Below, piece after piece: positions 35,092 through 45,126 of a DNA stretch of 64,000 bases (within the stretch, counting starts at the first letter, position 1; each line of letters opens with the position of its first letter). The notes under the pieces were generated by a model, which did no database searches, had not been told where the DNA came from, and was given only the letters and a program-made list of their open reading frames with translations. The position numbers and the translations under genes are program-made. The stretch comes from Microbulbifer celer. Lineage in GTDB: Bacteria; Pseudomonadota; Gammaproteobacteria; Pseudomonadales; Cellvibrionaceae. The stretch is taken from NCBI RefSeq assembly GCF_020991125.1, contig NZ_CP087715.1, positions 1,329,501-1,393,500 on the forward strand, given 5' to 3'.

Positions 35092-35204
35092 GGGAGTACA
35101 GGCGGGGGCTTCTTGCGGGACACGCCGTGAACCCATCCATGGGGGCTCGGCTGCGGCCGTCCTGGCCGCAGACGGTCCCGCAAGAAGCCCCCGCCTGCAC
35201 TCCC
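35092..35204. repeat. 113-bp long inverted repeat element with internal hairpin
   Basis: A 30-base arm at 35092-35121 is complementary to 35175-35204 with a single mismatch. Inside lies a second perfect 8-bp hairpin (35151-35158 with 35164-35171) and a CCCATCCATGGGGG-type core at about 35131-35144. The element sits between ubiG and mtaD. It carries no coding sequence. Its folding resembles REP/BIME or MITE-like intergenic repeats known in marine gammaproteobacteria; only one copy is in this window. Confidence 0.85.
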
Positions 35205-35250
35205 TTCAATTTTGGGAGTCTCACTTCGTCAGCAAATCCGATAATCGGAC

Positions 35251-36582
35251 TCAGCTGCCAAGACCGGCAATTCTATCACGCCAAACCCCGGCCCGTTGCT
35301 GCAGCTCTGCTTCATTCAATGTGGTCAGCCTGCGCTCGTCCAGCAGCTGCCTGCCTGCGACCCAGACATTGCGCACATGGTGCCCATTGGCGGTGTAAAT
35401 AAGCTGTGACAGTGGGTCGTGCAGGGGTTGCTGCTCCAGGGCGCTGAGGTCGATGGCACACAGATCGGCGGCTTTGCCTACTTCCAGGCTGCCGGTGATG
35501 TGATCGATGCCGAGGGCTTTGGCGCCGTTGATGGTCGCCATGGCCAGGGCCTGGTGGGCGGGCAGGGCGGCGGCATTGCCGGAGACGGCTTTGGCCAACA
35601 GGGCGGCGGTGTTGGTTTCCAGAAGCATGTCGAGGCCATTGTTGCTGGCGGCGCCGTCGGTGCCGATGGCGACATTGACGCCGGCGTCCAGCAGGCTGGC
35701 GACGGGGCTGAAGCCGGAGGCGAGCTTGAGGTTGGAGCGGGGGCAATGGGCGATGTGGGCGCCGGTGGTTTGCAGCAGTTTGATATCGCTGTCGTCGACC
35801 GCTGTCATATGGACGCAGAGCATTTCTGGTGACAGCAGGCCGAGACGGTGCAGGCGCTGGGTGGGGCGCTCGCCGGTTTCCGCGAGGGCGCGCTCCACTT
35901 CGCCGGCGGTTTCGTGCAGGTGCATCTGTACGGGCATCTGCAGTTCGCTGGCATAGATGGCAATTTTCTTCAGCGTTTCGTCGCCCACGGTATAGGGGGC
36001 GTGGGGGGCAAACGCGAGGCCGATACGCGGGTGGGAGCGGTAGTCGTCCCGGAGCGCGAGGCCTTTTTCGAGGGCGTCGTCGCCGTTGCGGGACCAGGCG
36101 TTGGCGAAGTCGAGTACCGGGAAGGCGATTTGCGCGCGCATGCCGGCGTCGCGGGCGGCGGCGGCACTGGCTTCCGGGAAGAAGTATTGGTCCGAGAAGG
36201 TGGTAGTGCCGCTGCGGATCATTTCTGCCATGGCGAGGCGAGTGCCGTCGGCGATCATCTCGGGGCCCACCCATTGTTGCTCCGCGGGCCAGATATGGTC
36301 TTCCAGCCAGGTCATCAGCGGGTGGTCGTCGGCAAAACCGCGCAGCAGGCTCATCGCGGCGTGGTTGTGGGTGTTGATCAGGCCGGGGATGACCAGTTGA
36401 TCGCCGAGGCTGTGTTCATTTGCTGCCGCAAAGCGGTGGCAGGCCTCACTGCGAGGCAGCAGGGCGGCGATCTTGCCGTCGTTTATGGCGATGGAGCAGT
36501 GTTCATATAGACGCTGCTCCGGTACCACCGGGATGATCCAGCGTGCGTGAATCAGGGTATCGATTGGTTGTTTATTAGGCAC
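35251..36582 (-). CDS. mtaD: TRZ/ATZ family amidohydrolase, probable methylthioadenosine/S-adenosylhomocysteine deaminase
   Basis: A 443-residue cytosolic amidohydrolase. Metal ligands: HNH in INTHNHAAMSLLRG, the HLHE motif MQMHLHET, the later HMTAVDD, and D in IGTDGAASNN. This is the pattern of the ATZ/TRZ group that includes MTA/SAH deaminases. The P. aeruginosa homologue next to ubiG and gyrA deaminates 5'-methylthioadenosine to methylthioinosine, so the same role is likely. It is divergent from gyrA and reads toward ubiG. Confidence 0.88.
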   Translation of the reverse strand: MPNKQPIDTLIHARWIIPVVPEQRLYEHCSIAINDGKIAALLPRSEACHRFAAANEHSLGDQLVIPGLINTHNHAAMSLLRGFADDHPLMTWLEDHIWPAEQQWVGPEMIADGTRLAMAEMIRSGTTTFSDQYFFPEASAAAARDAGMRAQIAFPVLDFANAWSRNGDDALEKGLALRDDYRSHPRIGLAFAPHAPYTVGDETLKKIAIYASELQMPVQMHLHETAGEVERALAETGERPTQRLHRLGLLSPEMLCVHMTAVDDSDIKLLQTTGAHIAHCPRSNLKLASGFSPVASLLDAGVNVAIGTDGAASNNGLDMLLETNTAALLAKAVSGNAAALPAHQALAMATINGAKALGIDHITGSLEVGKAADLCAIDLSALEQQPLHDPLSQLIYTANGHHVRNVWVAGRQLLDERRLTTLNEAELQQRAGVWRDRIAGLGS

Positions 36583-36897
36583 TCAGGTGTTGCTCCCTTT
36601 GATCGGCTTGTGGATCGCATTGATCGTCGCTGATCGATTTTTGTTCCTTTCCCATTCTTGTTTCCGGGCTCAGACTTTAGCCGCGAGGGTCCGCGTGAAC
36701 AAGTCTGCGGAAACCGTCCACCTGCGCGCCACTCCAACAACAGTTGTGGTAGAATCGCCCGCTTGATCGGGGCTGCGACCAGTCAGCCCCCTCGGTTTCC
36801 CCAGCCTGGTGCCACGGTGGTGCTGTAACCCCAGAGACGGGGTCTGCCCCTGGGCCAGAATGGCGGGCGGCGTTAACGATAAGGAATGCCTGAAAAT

Positions 36898-39486
36898 ATG
36901 GGCGAAATAGCCAAAGAAATTTCTCCGATCAATATCGAAGAAGAGCTGAAGCAATCCTACCTTGACTATGCGATGAGTGTAATTGTGGGTCGTGCGCTGC
37001 CGGATGTGCGCGATGGCCTCAAGCCGGTGCACCGGCGCGTACTCTTCGCCATGAACGAGCTCAAGAACGACTGGAACAAGCCTTACAAGAAGTCTGCCCG
37101 TGTGGTGGGTGACGTAATCGGTAAATACCACCCGCACGGCGACAGTGCGGTATACGACACCATTGTGCGGATGGCGCAGCCGTTCTCCATGCGATATACG
37201 CTGGTAGACGGCCAGGGTAACTTCGGTTCTATCGATGGTGATAGCGCGGCCGCCATGCGTTACACCGAGATCCGCATGGACAAGCTCGCCCACGAGCTGC
37301 TGTCGGATCTGGATAAAGAAACGGTCAACTTTGTCGACAACTACGATGGCTCCGAGCAGATGCCGGAAGTGTTGCCATCGCGGGTGCCGAATCTGCTGGT
37401 CAACGGCTCTTCCGGCATTGCGGTGGGCATGGCCACCAATATTCCGCCTCACAACCTGAGTGAAGTGGTGCGCGGCTGCCTTGCCCTGATCGACAACAGT
37501 GAGCTGTCCATCGACGAGCTGATGGAGTTTATCCCGGGGCCGGATTTCCCTACCGGCGCCATCGTCAATGGTCGTGCGGGCATTCTGATGGCCTACCGCA
37601 CGGGGCGCGGTCGTATCTATATCCGCTCCAAAGCCGAGGTCGTGCGGGATGAGAAGACCGGTCGCGAGACCATCATCATCCATGAGATTCCGTTCCAGCT
37701 GAATAAGGCGCGCCTGATCGAGCGCATTGCCGAACTGGTCAAAGAAAAGAAAATCGAAGGCATCTCCGAGCTGCGCGATGAGTCGGATAAAGACGGGCTG
37801 CGGGTCGTCATCGAGCTCAAGCGCGGTGAGCTGGGCGATGTGGTCCTGAACAACCTCTACGCGCAGACCCAGCTGGAAAGTGTGTTCGGCATCAATATGG
37901 TGGCGCTGGTGGATGGCCAGCCCAAACTGCTGAACCTGAAGCAGCTGCTCGAATACTTTATCCGTCACCGCCAGGAGGTGGTCACCCGCCGTACCGTGTA
38001 CTTGCTGCGCAAGGCGCGGGAGCGTGGGCATATCCTTGAAGGCCTGGCGATTGCAATTTCCAATATCGATCCGGTGATCGAGCTGATTAAATCCTCTGCC
38101 ACGCCTGCGGATGCGCGCGAGGCGCTGTTGGCTAAAGGTTGGCCGGTTGGGGATGTTCAGCAGTTCCTGGAGCGCGCCGGCGCCGATGCCTGTCGCCCCG
38201 ACGACCTGCCAGAAGAGTTTGGTTTGCAGGAGGATGGCTATTACCTGTCTCCGGCCCAGGCGCAGGCAATTCTGGAATTGCGGCTGCACCGTCTGACCGG
38301 CATGGAGCACGACAAGCTGCTGGCGGAATACAGCGAGCGCCTGGAGCAAATCGCAGAATACCTGGAGATTCTCGGCAGTCCGGAGCGCCTGATGCAGGTA
38401 ATCCGAGAAGAGCTGGAAGTGCTGGAGAAAGAGTACGGCGACGAGCGCCGCACCGATATCGTCGCTTCCCGTCAGGATCTGTCCGTAGAAGATCTGATTA
38501 CCCCGGAAGACAAAGTGGTGACCATCTCTCACGGTGGTTACGCCAAGAGTCAGCCACTGGCGGATTATCAGGCGCAGCGCCGTGGCGGTATGGGTAAGTC
38601 GGCAACCCAGGTGAAAGACGAGGACTTCGTCGAGCACCTGCTGATTGCCAACTCCCACGACACTATCCTGTGTTTCTCCAATAAGGGTAAGGTCTACTGG
38701 CTGAAAGTATATGAAGTGCCCACCGCCGGCCGCGCGTCCCGCGGCCGTCCGATGGTGAATATGCTGCCGCTCGAGGATGACGAGCGCATCAGCAGCCTGA
38801 TGCCGGTTTCCGAATACGACGAAGATCATTTCATCTTCTTTGCCACCGCCAAGGGCACCGTGAAGAAGACCCCGTTGACCGCATTCTCCCGTCCGCGGAG
38901 CGTGGGCCTGCGGGCCATTGAGCTTGAAGACGGTGATCGCCTGGTGGCGACCGCAGTTACCGATGGCAAGCGGGATATCCTGCTGCTCACCAGCGCCGGC
39001 AAGGCGGCGCGATTTGCGGAAGAAAATGTGCGCTCCATGGGGCGTATCTCCCGCGGTGTACGCGGTATCCGCATGGCTGAAGGTATTCACGTCATTGCCA
39101 TGGTGATTCCGGAAGAGGGCGGCTCGGTGATGATGGTGACCGAAAAGGGTTACGGTAAGCGCACGGCCACCGATGACTTCCCCACCAAGGGGCGTGGCAA
39201 CCAGGGGGTTATCGCTATCGCAGAGAGCGAGCGCAATGGTGCCCTGGTCGGCGCCTGTCAGGTTCATCCGGGTGAAGAAATCATGCTGATTTCCGATCAG
39301 GGGACATTGGTGCGTACTCGTGTGGATGAAGTCTCTGTGCTCGGTCGCAACACCCAGGGTGTGCGTGTGATTCGCCTGAAAGAGGGTGAGCGCATGGTCG
39401 GTCTGGCGCGTATCGAGGAGGCTGAGGATCCCGATGCCGAGGGTGGTGACGGTACTGGTGACGACAGCGGCGCTGTCGAGGAGTAA
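36898..39486 (+). CDS. gyrA: DNA gyrase subunit A
   Basis: An 862-residue type IIA topoisomerase subunit that introduces negative supercoils with GyrB. Start [17 protein letters not shown] at 36898 matches Pseudomonas GyrA and has AAGGA 12 bases upstream; an ATG at 36886 abuts that site and is less likely. Catalytic tyrosine Y122 (AMRYTEIR). The quinolone-determining residues are the sensitive type, S83 and D87 ([12 protein letters not shown]). The C-terminal beta-pinwheel with the GyrA box (QRRGGMGK) and an acidic tail ([14 protein letters not shown]) is complete. A TAGAAT -10-like element lies at 36750-36755 in the mtaD-gyrA gap; no clear -35. Confidence 0.98.
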   Translation: MGEIAKEISPINIEEELKQSYLDYAMSVIVGRALPDVRDGLKPVHRRVLFAMNELKNDWNKPYKKSARVVGDVIGKYHPHGDSAVYDTIVRMAQPFSMRYTLVDGQGNFGSIDGDSAAAMRYTEIRMDKLAHELLSDLDKETVNFVDNYDGSEQMPEVLPSRVPNLLVNGSSGIAVGMATNIPPHNLSEVVRGCLALIDNSELSIDELMEFIPGPDFPTGAIVNGRAGILMAYRTGRGRIYIRSKAEVVRDEKTGRETIIIHEIPFQLNKARLIERIAELVKEKKIEGISELRDESDKDGLRVVIELKRGELGDVVLNNLYAQTQLESVFGINMVALVDGQPKLLNLKQLLEYFIRHRQEVVTRRTVYLLRKARERGHILEGLAIAISNIDPVIELIKSSATPADAREALLAKGWPVGDVQQFLERAGADACRPDDLPEEFGLQEDGYYLSPAQAQAILELRLHRLTGMEHDKLLAEYSERLEQIAEYLEILGSPERLMQVIREELEVLEKEYGDERRTDIVASRQDLSVEDLITPEDKVVTISHGGYAKSQPLADYQAQRRGGMGKSATQVKDEDFVEHLLIANSHDTILCFSNKGKVYWLKVYEVPTAGRASRGRPMVNMLPLEDDERISSLMPVSEYDEDHFIFFATAKGTVKKTPLTAFSRPRSVGLRAIELEDGDRLVATAVTDGKRDILLLTSAGKAARFAEENVRSMGRISRGVRGIRMAEGIHVIAMVIPEEGGSVMMVTEKGYGKRTATDDFPTKGRGNQGVIAIAESERNGALVGACQVHPGEEIMLISDQGTLVRTRVDEVSVLGRNTQGVRVIRLKEGERMVGLARIEEAEDPDAEGGDGTGDDSGAVEE

Positions 39487-39508
39487 CTCCTGATCTGCTG
39501 TAACCCTG

Positions 39509-39538
39509 AAAAGGCTGCGATGATTCGCGGCCTTTTTT
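39509..39538 (+). terminator. Rho-independent terminator after gyrA
   Basis: A 12-position stem (39509-39520 with 39525-39536, one T-G wobble) with a TGAT tetraloop ends in six T residues. It separates gyrA from serC. Confidence 0.8.
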
Positions 39539-39675
39539 GACTTTGGCCTGGCTGAACCGTTAAAGCTCGAAACCCCTGTAATAACACAGGTTCCCTTTGT
39601 GGTTGCTGGCTTTCGATATTTGCCGGATTTATAGCGTTTTAATTCAAGTCTGTTTTCTTCTGTGGAAGTGAATCA

Positions 39676-40755
39676 ATGAGGAAGTTTAATTTCTGTGCGG
39701 GGCCCGCTGCGTTACCGGAACCGGTACTGGCGCAGGCGCAACAAGAGCTGCTGGACTGGCAGGGCCTTGGTTGTTCGGTGATGGAAGTGAGTCACCGGTC
39801 CCCAGAGTTTACCGCCGTGGCTGAGCGTGCGGAGCAGGACCTGCGGGATCTGATGGCAATCCCCGATAATTATAAAGTGTTGTTTTTGCAGGGCGGTGCC
39901 ACCGGTCAGTTCAGCGCAATTCCCTGGAATCTATTTGGTGGCGGCAGCAAGAAGGCCGACTACATCCATACCGGTCAATGGGCGAACAAGGCGATCAATG
40001 AGGCGCGCCGCTACGGTGAGGTCAATGTTGTCGCCAGTTCTGAAGATCGCAATTTCTCTTATGCACCGACCGCGGATGCCTGGCGGGAAAGTGATAACGC
40101 AGCCTATTTTCACTACACCCCGAACGAGACCATCGGTGGTGTGGAGTTTCCGTATATCCCGGATGTGCAGAGCCCGCTGGTAGCGGATATGTCTTCCACC
40201 ATCCTGTCTCAGCCCATCCCGGTGGAGAAGTTCGGGTTTATTTATGCGGGCGCGCAGAAAAATATCGGTCCCTCCGGCATCGCCGTGGGCATCGTGCGCG
40301 AAGACCTGTTGGATCGGGCGCTGCCGGATATTCCCCGCAGCCTGAGCTGGAAGATTGCGGCGGAAGCGCAGTCCATGGATAACACGCCGCCGACATTTGC
40401 CTGGTATCTGTCTGGTCTGGTGTTCCAGTGGCTGAAGGCGCAGGGCGGCGTTGAGGCAATGGCCGAGCTCAGTTTGAAAAAGTCACAGATGCTGTATGAC
40501 TTTCTTGATCGCAGCGGGTTTTTCTCCAGCCCGGTGCAGAAAGAGAGTCGCTCCCGGATGAACGTGCCGTTTGTGTTGGCAGATGCGCGCCTGGATCAGC
40601 AGTTCCTGAAGGAGTCTGAAGAGGCCGGGTTGCTGAACCTCAAGGGGCACCGTTCTGTAGGCGGTATGCGCGCGTCCCTGTACAACGCCGTTCCCGTTGA
40701 AGCCGTGGAAGCGCTGGTAGCGTTTATGGCAGATTTCGAGCAGCGCCACGGTTAA
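39676..40755 (+). CDS. serC: Phosphoserine aminotransferase
   Basis: A 359-residue class V aminotransferase converting 3-phosphohydroxypyruvate to phosphoserine (and acting in pyridoxal phosphate synthesis). The PLP lysine is in YAGAQKNIGPSG, with the start NFCAGPAALPEPVL, SHRSPEF and the C-terminal SVGGMRASLYNAVP, all SerC signatures. It opens the serC-pheA-tyrA/aroA-cmk-rpsA run, with 34 bases to pheA. Confidence 0.97.
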   Translation: MRKFNFCAGPAALPEPVLAQAQQELLDWQGLGCSVMEVSHRSPEFTAVAERAEQDLRDLMAIPDNYKVLFLQGGATGQFSAIPWNLFGGGSKKADYIHTGQWANKAINEARRYGEVNVVASSEDRNFSYAPTADAWRESDNAAYFHYTPNETIGGVEFPYIPDVQSPLVADMSSTILSQPIPVEKFGFIYAGAQKNIGPSGIAVGIVREDLLDRALPDIPRSLSWKIAAEAQSMDNTPPTFAWYLSGLVFQWLKAQGGVEAMAELSLKKSQMLYDFLDRSGFFSSPVQKESRSRMNVPFVLADARLDQQFLKESEEAGLLNLKGHRSVGGMRASLYNAVPVEAVEALVAFMADFEQRHG

Positions 40756-40789
40756 AGAAAGCGAGTGAATTGATAAATAGGCGAGAGTT

Positions 40790-41899
40790 ATGTCTGAAGA
40801 TAAACCCGAGCAAGTGAAGCGCCTGCTGGAATTGCGTGACCGCATCGACGGTATCGACAGCGATATTGCGCGCCTGATTTCCGAGCGCGCCAACTGCGCG
40901 CTGGAAGTGGCGGAAGTGAAAAAGCACAGCGGTGAAGGCGAGAGTGCGCTGTATTACCGCCCGGAGCGGGAGGCGCAAGTGTTGCGGCGTGCGATGGAGC
41001 GCAATCCCGGGCCGCTGACCAATGAAGAAATGGCGCGACTGTTTCGTGAAATCATGTCCGCCTGTCTCGCACTGGAAGAGCCGGTCAAGGTGGCCTATCT
41101 GGGGCCGGAAGGCACTTTTACCCAGCAGGCGGCTCTGAAGCATTTCGGTCACTCTGCGGTATCCAAGCCTCTGGCGGCGATCGACGAAGTGTTCCGCGAG
41201 GTGGAAGCGGGTGCGGTGAACTACGGTGTGGTGCCGGTAGAAAACTCTACCGAGGGTGTGGTCAATCACACTCTGGATAGCTTTATGACTTCCAACCTGC
41301 AGGTTTGCGGGGAGGTGGAATTGCGGATTCACCAGCACCTGATGATCTCCGATATTACGCGCAAAGATTCCATCACCCGGATTTATTCCCACGCCCAGAG
41401 CCTGGCACAGTGTCGCAAGTGGCTGGATTCCTATTATCCGAATGTCGAACGCGTTGCAGTCGCCAGTAATGCGGAAGCGGCCAAGCGGGTAAAAGGTGAG
41501 TGGAATGCGGCGGCAATCGCTGGTGATATGGCCGCGGAGCTGTACGGGCTGAAAATCCTGTCGGAGAAAATTGAAGACCGTCCGGATAACTCCACCCGCT
41601 TCCTGATTATCGGCTCTCAGGCAGTGCCAGCCAGTGGCGACGATAAAACCTCGCTGATGGTTTCCATGCGCAACGAGCCGGGCGCATTGCACGACCTGCT
41701 GGCGCCGTTCCAGAAACACGGTATTGATCTGACCCGAGTGGAGACCCGTCCGGCGCAGTCCAGCAACTGGACCTACGTGTTCTTTATCGATTTTGTCGGC
41801 CACCGCGACAGCGAGAATGTCGCTGCGGCACTAAAGGAAGTGGGTGCTGGTGCTTCAGACATCAAAGTATTGGGTTCATACCCCCGCGGAGTGTTGTAA
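40790..41899 (+). CDS. pheA: Bifunctional chorismate mutase / prephenate dehydratase (P-protein)
   Basis: A 369-residue fusion. Residues 1-90 are an AroQ chorismate mutase (LLELRDRIDGIDSDIARLI and ERNPGPLTNEEMARLFREIM), residues about 97-275 a prephenate dehydratase (VAYLGPEGTFTQQAALKHFG; VPVENSTEGVVNHTLDSF), residues 285-365 an ACT domain with GALHDLLAPFQKHGIDLTRVE. It makes phenylpyruvate. The phenylalanine-binding ESRP element appears as ETRP, so feedback may differ slightly. The next gene starts directly after its stop codon. In Pseudomonas hisC2 lies between these two; it is absent here. Confidence 0.96.
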   Translation: MSEDKPEQVKRLLELRDRIDGIDSDIARLISERANCALEVAEVKKHSGEGESALYYRPEREAQVLRRAMERNPGPLTNEEMARLFREIMSACLALEEPVKVAYLGPEGTFTQQAALKHFGHSAVSKPLAAIDEVFREVEAGAVNYGVVPVENSTEGVVNHTLDSFMTSNLQVCGEVELRIHQHLMISDITRKDSITRIYSHAQSLAQCRKWLDSYYPNVERVAVASNAEAAKRVKGEWNAAAIAGDMAAELYGLKILSEKIEDRPDNSTRFLIIGSQAVPASGDDKTSLMVSMRNEPGALHDLLAPFQKHGIDLTRVETRPAQSSNWTYVFFIDFVGHRDSENVAAALKEVGAGASDIKVLGSYPRGVL

Positions 41900-44149
41900 A
41901 TGACAGTCGCCAGACAGGAGGGTGTCGGTCGCCTGGTGGTTGTAGGGATTGGCCTGATTGGTGGCAGTCTTGCCCTGGGACTGAAAGCGGCCAGCGGCTG
42001 CCGCGAAGTGATTGGTGTCGCCCGGCGCGTGGAAACCTGCGAGCAGGCGGTGGCATTGGGTATCGCCGATCGTGCAGTGACAGATGTTCGCGAAGTGTTG
42101 CCCGAGTTGGAGGCTGGCGATGTCATTTTTGTGTCAGTACCCACACTGACGGTGGAGGCGATCTTTGCGCAGTTGAAAGATCAATTGCCTGCAGGCGTCA
42201 CCGTGACCGATGGCGCCAGCGTCAAAGGCAGTGTGATCGCGGCGGCGAGAAAGGTCTGGGGAGAGGTGCCGGAATTCCTGGTGCCGGGGCACCCGATCGC
42301 CGGCTCAGAGCAGAGTGGGGTTACCGCAGCCCGGGATGATCTCTATATTGCCCACCGGATTATTCTCACCCCCGCGGAATCTACCGGCGCGGCGCACCTG
42401 GGGCGTATCGATGCGATGTGGCGCGCGGTTGGTGCCGAGGTGCTTACCATGCCGGTGGCCGAGCACGATGAGGTGCTGGCGGCCACCAGCCATCTGCCCC
42501 ATGTGATTGCGTACGGGCTGGTGGATACCCTGGCCCATGACGCGGAGAACGAAAATATCTTCCGCTACGCCGCCGGTGGTTTTCGGGATTTCACTCGTAT
42601 CGCCTCCAGCGACCCGGTCATGTGGCGGGACATCATGCTCGCCAATCGGGATGCGATTCTGAAATCCATCGATCTTTACACCTCCAACCTGGAAGCTCTG
42701 CGCGGCGCCATTGCCAGCGGCGACAGCGAGCACCTGATGGGGGTTTTCACCCGGGCCAAGGCGGCGCGGGACCATTTCACAAAAATGCTGGCCAAAAAAG
42801 CGTACACGGAAACTATGGAAGTGAAGGATGTAACTTTTGTCGCCCATCCGGGCGGCGCGGTAAATGGCGAACTGCGGGTACCGGGAGACAAATCCATGTC
42901 TCACCGTTCCATCATGCTTGGCTCCCTGGCGGAAGGTGTGACCGAAGTCGAAGGGTTCCTGGAAGGCGAAGATGCGCTGGCTACCTTGCAGGCATTCCGC
43001 GACATGGGGGTGGTGATCGAGGGGCCTCACAATGGTCGGGTTACCATCCACGGTGTCGGCATGAATGGTCTGCAGGCACCCCCGGGACCACTGTACGTGG
43101 GGAACTCCGGGACATCCATGCGCCTGTTGGCGGGCCTGCTCGCCGGGCAGCAGTTTGACGTCACGCTGACCGGCGATGAGTCCCTGTCAAAACGCCCGAT
43201 GAATCGGGTCGCCAACCCCCTGCGCGAGATGGGTGCAGTCGTGGAAACCGGAGAGGGTGGTCGTCCGCCGCTGAAGATCCGCGGCGGCAAGACCCTCAAG
43301 GCGATTGATTACCCATTGCCGATGGCAAGTGCCCAGGTGAAGTCCTGTGTGCTGCTGGCCGGTCTGTATGCCGAGGGCGACACCAGCACCACGGAGCCCG
43401 CCCCCACGCGGGATCACACCGAACGTATGCTGGCAGGCTTTGGCTACGATGTCCGCCGCGATGGCGCCCGCGCCTGTGTCACCGGTGGCGGTAAGTTGAC
43501 GGCCTGCCACATCGATGTGCCGGCCGATATTTCCTCCGCGACCTTCTTTATGGTGGCGGCCTCCATTGCGCCCGGGTCCGACGTGCTGCTGGAGCATGTG
43601 GGTATCAACCCTACCCGCGATGGTGCCATCAATATCCTGCGGGCGATGGGTGCCGACATTACTCTTCAGAATCAGCGCGAAGTGGGCGGTGAGCCGGTGG
43701 CGGATATCCGCGTGCGTTACGCACCGCTCAAGGGGATCCGGATCCCGGAAGACCAGGTGCCGCTGGCGATCGACGAATTCCCGGCCATTTTTGTGGCCGC
43801 GGCCTGTGCTGAAGGCGAGACAGTCCTCACCGGTGCGGAAGAGTTGCGGGTGAAGGAAAGTGACCGTATCCAGGCCATGGCGGATGGCTTGAAGGTGCTT
43901 GGCATCAATGCCGAGCCCACCCCGGACGGTATCGTCATTCAAGGGCGCGGCGGTCAGGGTAGTGCGGAGGTCTTTGCCGGTGGTGAGGTGGATAGTCTCG
44001 GCGATCACCGGATTGCGATGTCATTTGCCGTGGCGGCCTTGCGTGCCGGGGCAGAAATCCGCATCCTCCACTGCGCCAACGTAGCCACCTCCTTTCCGAA
44101 TTTCGCAGAACTGGCGGGTCGGGCAGGAATGAAGCTGACAGTAAGCTGA
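41900..44149 (+). CDS. tyrA-aroA: Fused prephenate dehydrogenase and 5-enolpyruvylshikimate-3-phosphate synthase
   Basis: A 749-residue fusion. Residues 1-300 form the TyrA dehydrogenase (VVGIGLIGGSLALGLK, PGHPIAGSEQSGV, SHLPHVIAYGLV). Residues about 308-749 form AroA (PGDKSMSHRSIMLGSLAEG, NSGTSMRLLAGLL, LRVKESDRI). Joining consecutive steps of tyrosine and chorismate synthesis in this order is typical of Pseudomonas and allies. The ATG begins right after the pheA stop, so it is coupled. AroA belongs to the longer class, with the PGDKSMSHR substrate loop intact. Confidence 0.97.
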   Translation: MTVARQEGVGRLVVVGIGLIGGSLALGLKAASGCREVIGVARRVETCEQAVALGIADRAVTDVREVLPELEAGDVIFVSVPTLTVEAIFAQLKDQLPAGVTVTDGASVKGSVIAAARKVWGEVPEFLVPGHPIAGSEQSGVTAARDDLYIAHRIILTPAESTGAAHLGRIDAMWRAVGAEVLTMPVAEHDEVLAATSHLPHVIAYGLVDTLAHDAENENIFRYAAGGFRDFTRIASSDPVMWRDIMLANRDAILKSIDLYTSNLEALRGAIASGDSEHLMGVFTRAKAARDHFTKMLAKKAYTETMEVKDVTFVAHPGGAVNGELRVPGDKSMSHRSIMLGSLAEGVTEVEGFLEGEDALATLQAFRDMGVVIEGPHNGRVTIHGVGMNGLQAPPGPLYVGNSGTSMRLLAGLLAGQQFDVTLTGDESLSKRPMNRVANPLREMGAVVETGEGGRPPLKIRGGKTLKAIDYPLPMASAQVKSCVLLAGLYAEGDTSTTEPAPTRDHTERMLAGFGYDVRRDGARACVTGGGKLTACHIDVPADISSATFFMVAASIAPGSDVLLEHVGINPTRDGAINILRAMGADITLQNQREVGGEPVADIRVRYAPLKGIRIPEDQVPLAIDEFPAIFVAAACAEGETVLTGAEELRVKESDRIQAMADGLKVLGINAEPTPDGIVIQGRGGQGSAEVFAGGEVDSLGDHRIAMSFAVAALRAGAEIRILHCANVATSFPNFAELAGRAGMKLTVS

Positions 44150-44232
44150 CGCTACCGCGGTGTTCGGGCCAGTCGGCGGGAATCGGATGCCATTGGCAGT
44201 TTAAATGACGGATTGAGAAGCACCTATTACAC

Positions 44233-44919
44233 ATGACTGAACATTCCATTCAGGCCCCAGTGATCACCATTGATGGGCCCAGTGGTTCCGGGAAGGGGAC
44301 AATCGCCAAGCTGGTGGCAGACCGGCTCGGGTACGCGTTGCTGGATTCCGGCGCCCTGTACCGATTGACTGCGCTGGCTGCGTTGAATGCCGATGTCGAT
44401 CTCAATGATCAGGCGAAGCTGGCGGAAGTGGCGGCCAATCTCGATATCCGTTTCGATATCGCCAATGGCGAGGTGAGCGCGGTGATGGATGGCAAAGATG
44501 TCAGTCGTGATATCCGCATGGAGCGTGTCAGTATGGCAGCCTCCAAGGTGGCTGCGGTTCCCGCAGTGCGTGAGGCATTGTTGCAACGCCAGCGCGACTT
44601 TCGGGCTGCCCCGGGACTGGTTGCCGACGGGCGTGATATGGGTACTACGGTATTCCCTGACGCGCCAGTCAAGATCTTCCTTACCGCCAGCGCCGAAGAG
44701 CGCGCCCGGCGGCGCTATGAGCAGTTGCGGGGCAGGGGGGTTTCTGTTAGCCTCCGCGACCTGCTGGAGGACATCCGCGCCCGGGACGACCGGGATATGA
44801 ACCGCGCAACCTCCCCGCTGGCACCGGCTGAAGATGCGGTGGTGCTGGATAGTACGGACATCGATATAGATGCTGTACTACAGAAGGTGCTCGACCTGGT
44901 ACATGCGCGTACCCAGTGA
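44233..44919 (+). CDS. cmk: Cytidylate kinase
   Basis: A 228-residue nucleoside monophosphate kinase phosphorylating CMP and dCMP. P-loop GPSGSGKGT (res. 14-22), then LLDSGALYR, the arginine-rich [18 protein letters not shown] with the conserved D-G-R-D, and [15 protein letters not shown]. It lies in the universal aroA-cmk-rpsA order. It precedes rpsA by about 207 bases that may hold the rpsA leader. Confidence 0.96.
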   Translation: MTEHSIQAPVITIDGPSGSGKGTIAKLVADRLGYALLDSGALYRLTALAALNADVDLNDQAKLAEVAANLDIRFDIANGEVSAVMDGKDVSRDIRMERVSMAASKVAAVPAVREALLQRQRDFRAAPGLVADGRDMGTTVFPDAPVKIFLTASAEERARRRYEQLRGRGVSVSLRDLLEDIRARDDRDMNRATSPLAPAEDAVVLDSTDIDIDAVLQKVLDLVHARTQ

Positions 44920-44991
44920 GCCATACTGGAAAACCAGTTTCCGACAGCTCGCTTTTATCAGCTGGGATGTCACTACAGATTTTTAACGACA

Positions 44992-45023
44992 GCGGCCGGG
45001 GTCAGCCAGAATTGCCCGGCCGC
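44992..45023 (+). promoter_or_regulatory. Strong hairpin in the rpsA leader
   Basis: GCGGCCGGG at 44992-45000 pairs perfectly with CCCGGCCGC at 45015-45023 around a 14-base loop, without a T-run. S1 mRNAs in proteobacteria often have structured leaders and weak ribosome-binding sites under S1 autocontrol; the ribosome-binding region before ATG 45127 (TATAGGTAATGTA) is weak here too. The link to autoregulation is inference. Confidence 0.45.
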
Positions 45024-45126
45024 CGTTGTAATTCGACCCGCGTGCTGGCAGCGCGGTGGGGCTCCGACTGGCGGTTGACTGATTCAACAGTTGCCATCGG
45101 TTGAGCCCAACTATATAGGTAATGTA

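Noticed and set aside
36670..39267. 865-codon open frame antisense to gyrA
   Set aside because: It mirrors a highly biased, conserved gene in the opposite strand; its translation shows no family signature and no ribosome-binding site. Long antisense frames are expected where codon third positions are GC-rich.
39676..44149. Expected hisC2 gene between pheA and tyrA/aroA
   Set aside because: The tyrA ATG directly follows the pheA stop, so there is no room; the gene is absent here rather than missed.
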